NCBI GenBank assembly: GCA_002716525.1
Contig: PBBH01000011.1
Coordinates: 12,579-19,498, forward strand
DNA from: Fidelibacterota bacterium
Lineage (GTDB): Bacteria > Fidelibacterota > Marinisomatia > Marinisomatales > TCS55
Length of the DNA stretch: 6,920 nt
Direction of reading: 5' to 3'
How positions within the stretch are numbered: the stretch's first letter is position 1; every line of letters starts with the position of its first letter. Positions 6,556 through 6,920 of the stretch are shown one piece after another. Both the position numbers and the translations under genes were made by a program. Below the pieces are notes generated by a model. That model made no database searches. It worked only from the letters and a program-made list of their open reading frames with translations, and had not been told where the DNA came from.

Positions 6556-6920
6556 ATGTATAAGAGAAGAAATTTACTTGGTTTCGTTATCATATTGTTT
6601 GCCTGTGTAGGGCCCAGCCAATTCAATCCCAAACAATCCTGGGCTGAATCCACATTAAATAAACTCACTCTTCGGGAAAAGATTGCGCAAATGATGGTGT
6701 ACTCAATGAATATGCGGTATATGAATTACGAAAGCCATCAATGGCGGGAAATACAACAACACCTTGCGACGGATGGAATAGGTGTTATCCATATTTGGTT
6801 TGGTGATGCAGGCAGTGCGCTCACTATGCTAAACAAAATACAGGTAGAATCAAAAGTGCCCATTTTAGTAGATGCTGATATTGAATCGGGATTGGGCCGA
6901 CGATATCCAGAAGCAGTTAC
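6556..6920 (+). CDS. Exported GH3 glycoside hydrolase, 5' part only (possible lipoprotein)
   Basis: Partial gene running off the right edge; about 121 residues are visible. The start ATG 6556-6558 gives MYKRRNLLGFVIILFACVGP, a basic then hydrophobic signal sequence. C17 after ILFA fits a loose lipobox, so the protein may be a lipoprotein; a plain signal peptide is the alternative. After it come LTLREKIAQMMVYSM and then GIGVIHIWFGDAGSALTMLN, then VPILVDADIESGLGRRYPEA. These are the opening strands of a GH3 barrel, the last matching the 'DxExGxGxR' substrate-loop region. The pattern recalls exported GH3 enzymes of Bacteroidota that can carry an extra C-terminal beta-lactamase-like domain, but the catalytic part lies outside the window. 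The in-frame stop upstream is at 6511-6513. GGGAGA (6529-6534) is too far from the ATG for a normal ribosome site. Sharing the divergent gap with the recycling operon suggests, but does not prove, a role in cell-wall sugar release outside the cytosol. Confidence 0.85.
   Translation, partial: MYKRRNLLGFVIILFACVGPSQFNPKQSWAESTLNKLTLREKIAQMMVYSMNMRYMNYESHQWREIQQHLATDGIGVIHIWFGDAGSALTMLNKIQVESKVPILVDADIESGLGRRYPEAV

Noticed and set aside
6527..6610. Small + strand frame from ATG 6527 (MGELLLIFPLC...) as a leader peptide
   Set aside because: It ends after about 27 codons at TAG, overlaps the start of the GH3 gene in another frame and has no ribosome site.

Overview
The window looks like a chromosomal piece from an AT-rich, Gram-negative bacterium, probably of the Bacteroidota or Marinimicrobia type (FCB group). 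That placement is an inference. It rests on AT-rich base use, weak or absent Shine-Dalgarno sequences before most starts, and a muropeptide-salvage gene set (AmpG, NagX-type DUF5009, SpoIID-like, NagZ) of a kind I recall from those phyla. No rRNA or tRNA is present to confirm it, and I see no mobile element, CRISPR array or tRNA.

Layout. (1) Positions 1-719, + strand: the 3' end of an acidic, beta-rich protein of unknown function with four clustered cysteines. (2) Positions 720-762: a short convergent gap holding a perfect 10-bp hairpin, probably a two-way terminator. (3) Positions 763-6497, - strand: five genes that all overlap (4, 7, 1 and 4 bases), certainly one operon. In transcription order they are a cytoplasmic GH3 beta-N-acetylglucosaminidase (NagZ type), a ROK-like/ASKHA sugar kinase, a SpoIID/LytB-domain protein, an AmpG muropeptide permease and a NagX/DUF5009 membrane acyltransferase-like protein. 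(4) Positions 6498-6555: a 58-base divergent promoter region. (5) From 6556 to the right edge, + strand: the start of a second, exported GH3 enzyme with a possible lipoprotein signal.

Together the operon reads as a cell-wall recycling cassette. AmpG brings GlcNAc-anhydroMurNAc peptides into the cytosol, NagZ removes GlcNAc, and the kinase phosphorylates a released amino sugar (GlcNAc, MurNAc or anhydroMurNAc; sequence alone does not say which). NagX may handle acetylation of an amino sugar at the membrane. The SpoIID-like protein is the odd member. That domain normally works on peptidoglycan outside the cytosol, yet this copy has no signal peptide, cannot be extended to include one because of an in-frame stop, and carries twelve cysteines. 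It therefore looks like a cytosolic enzyme acting on imported muropeptides, which is the most interesting point in the window. No murQ etherase or AnmK-type anhydroMurNAc kinase lies in the window.
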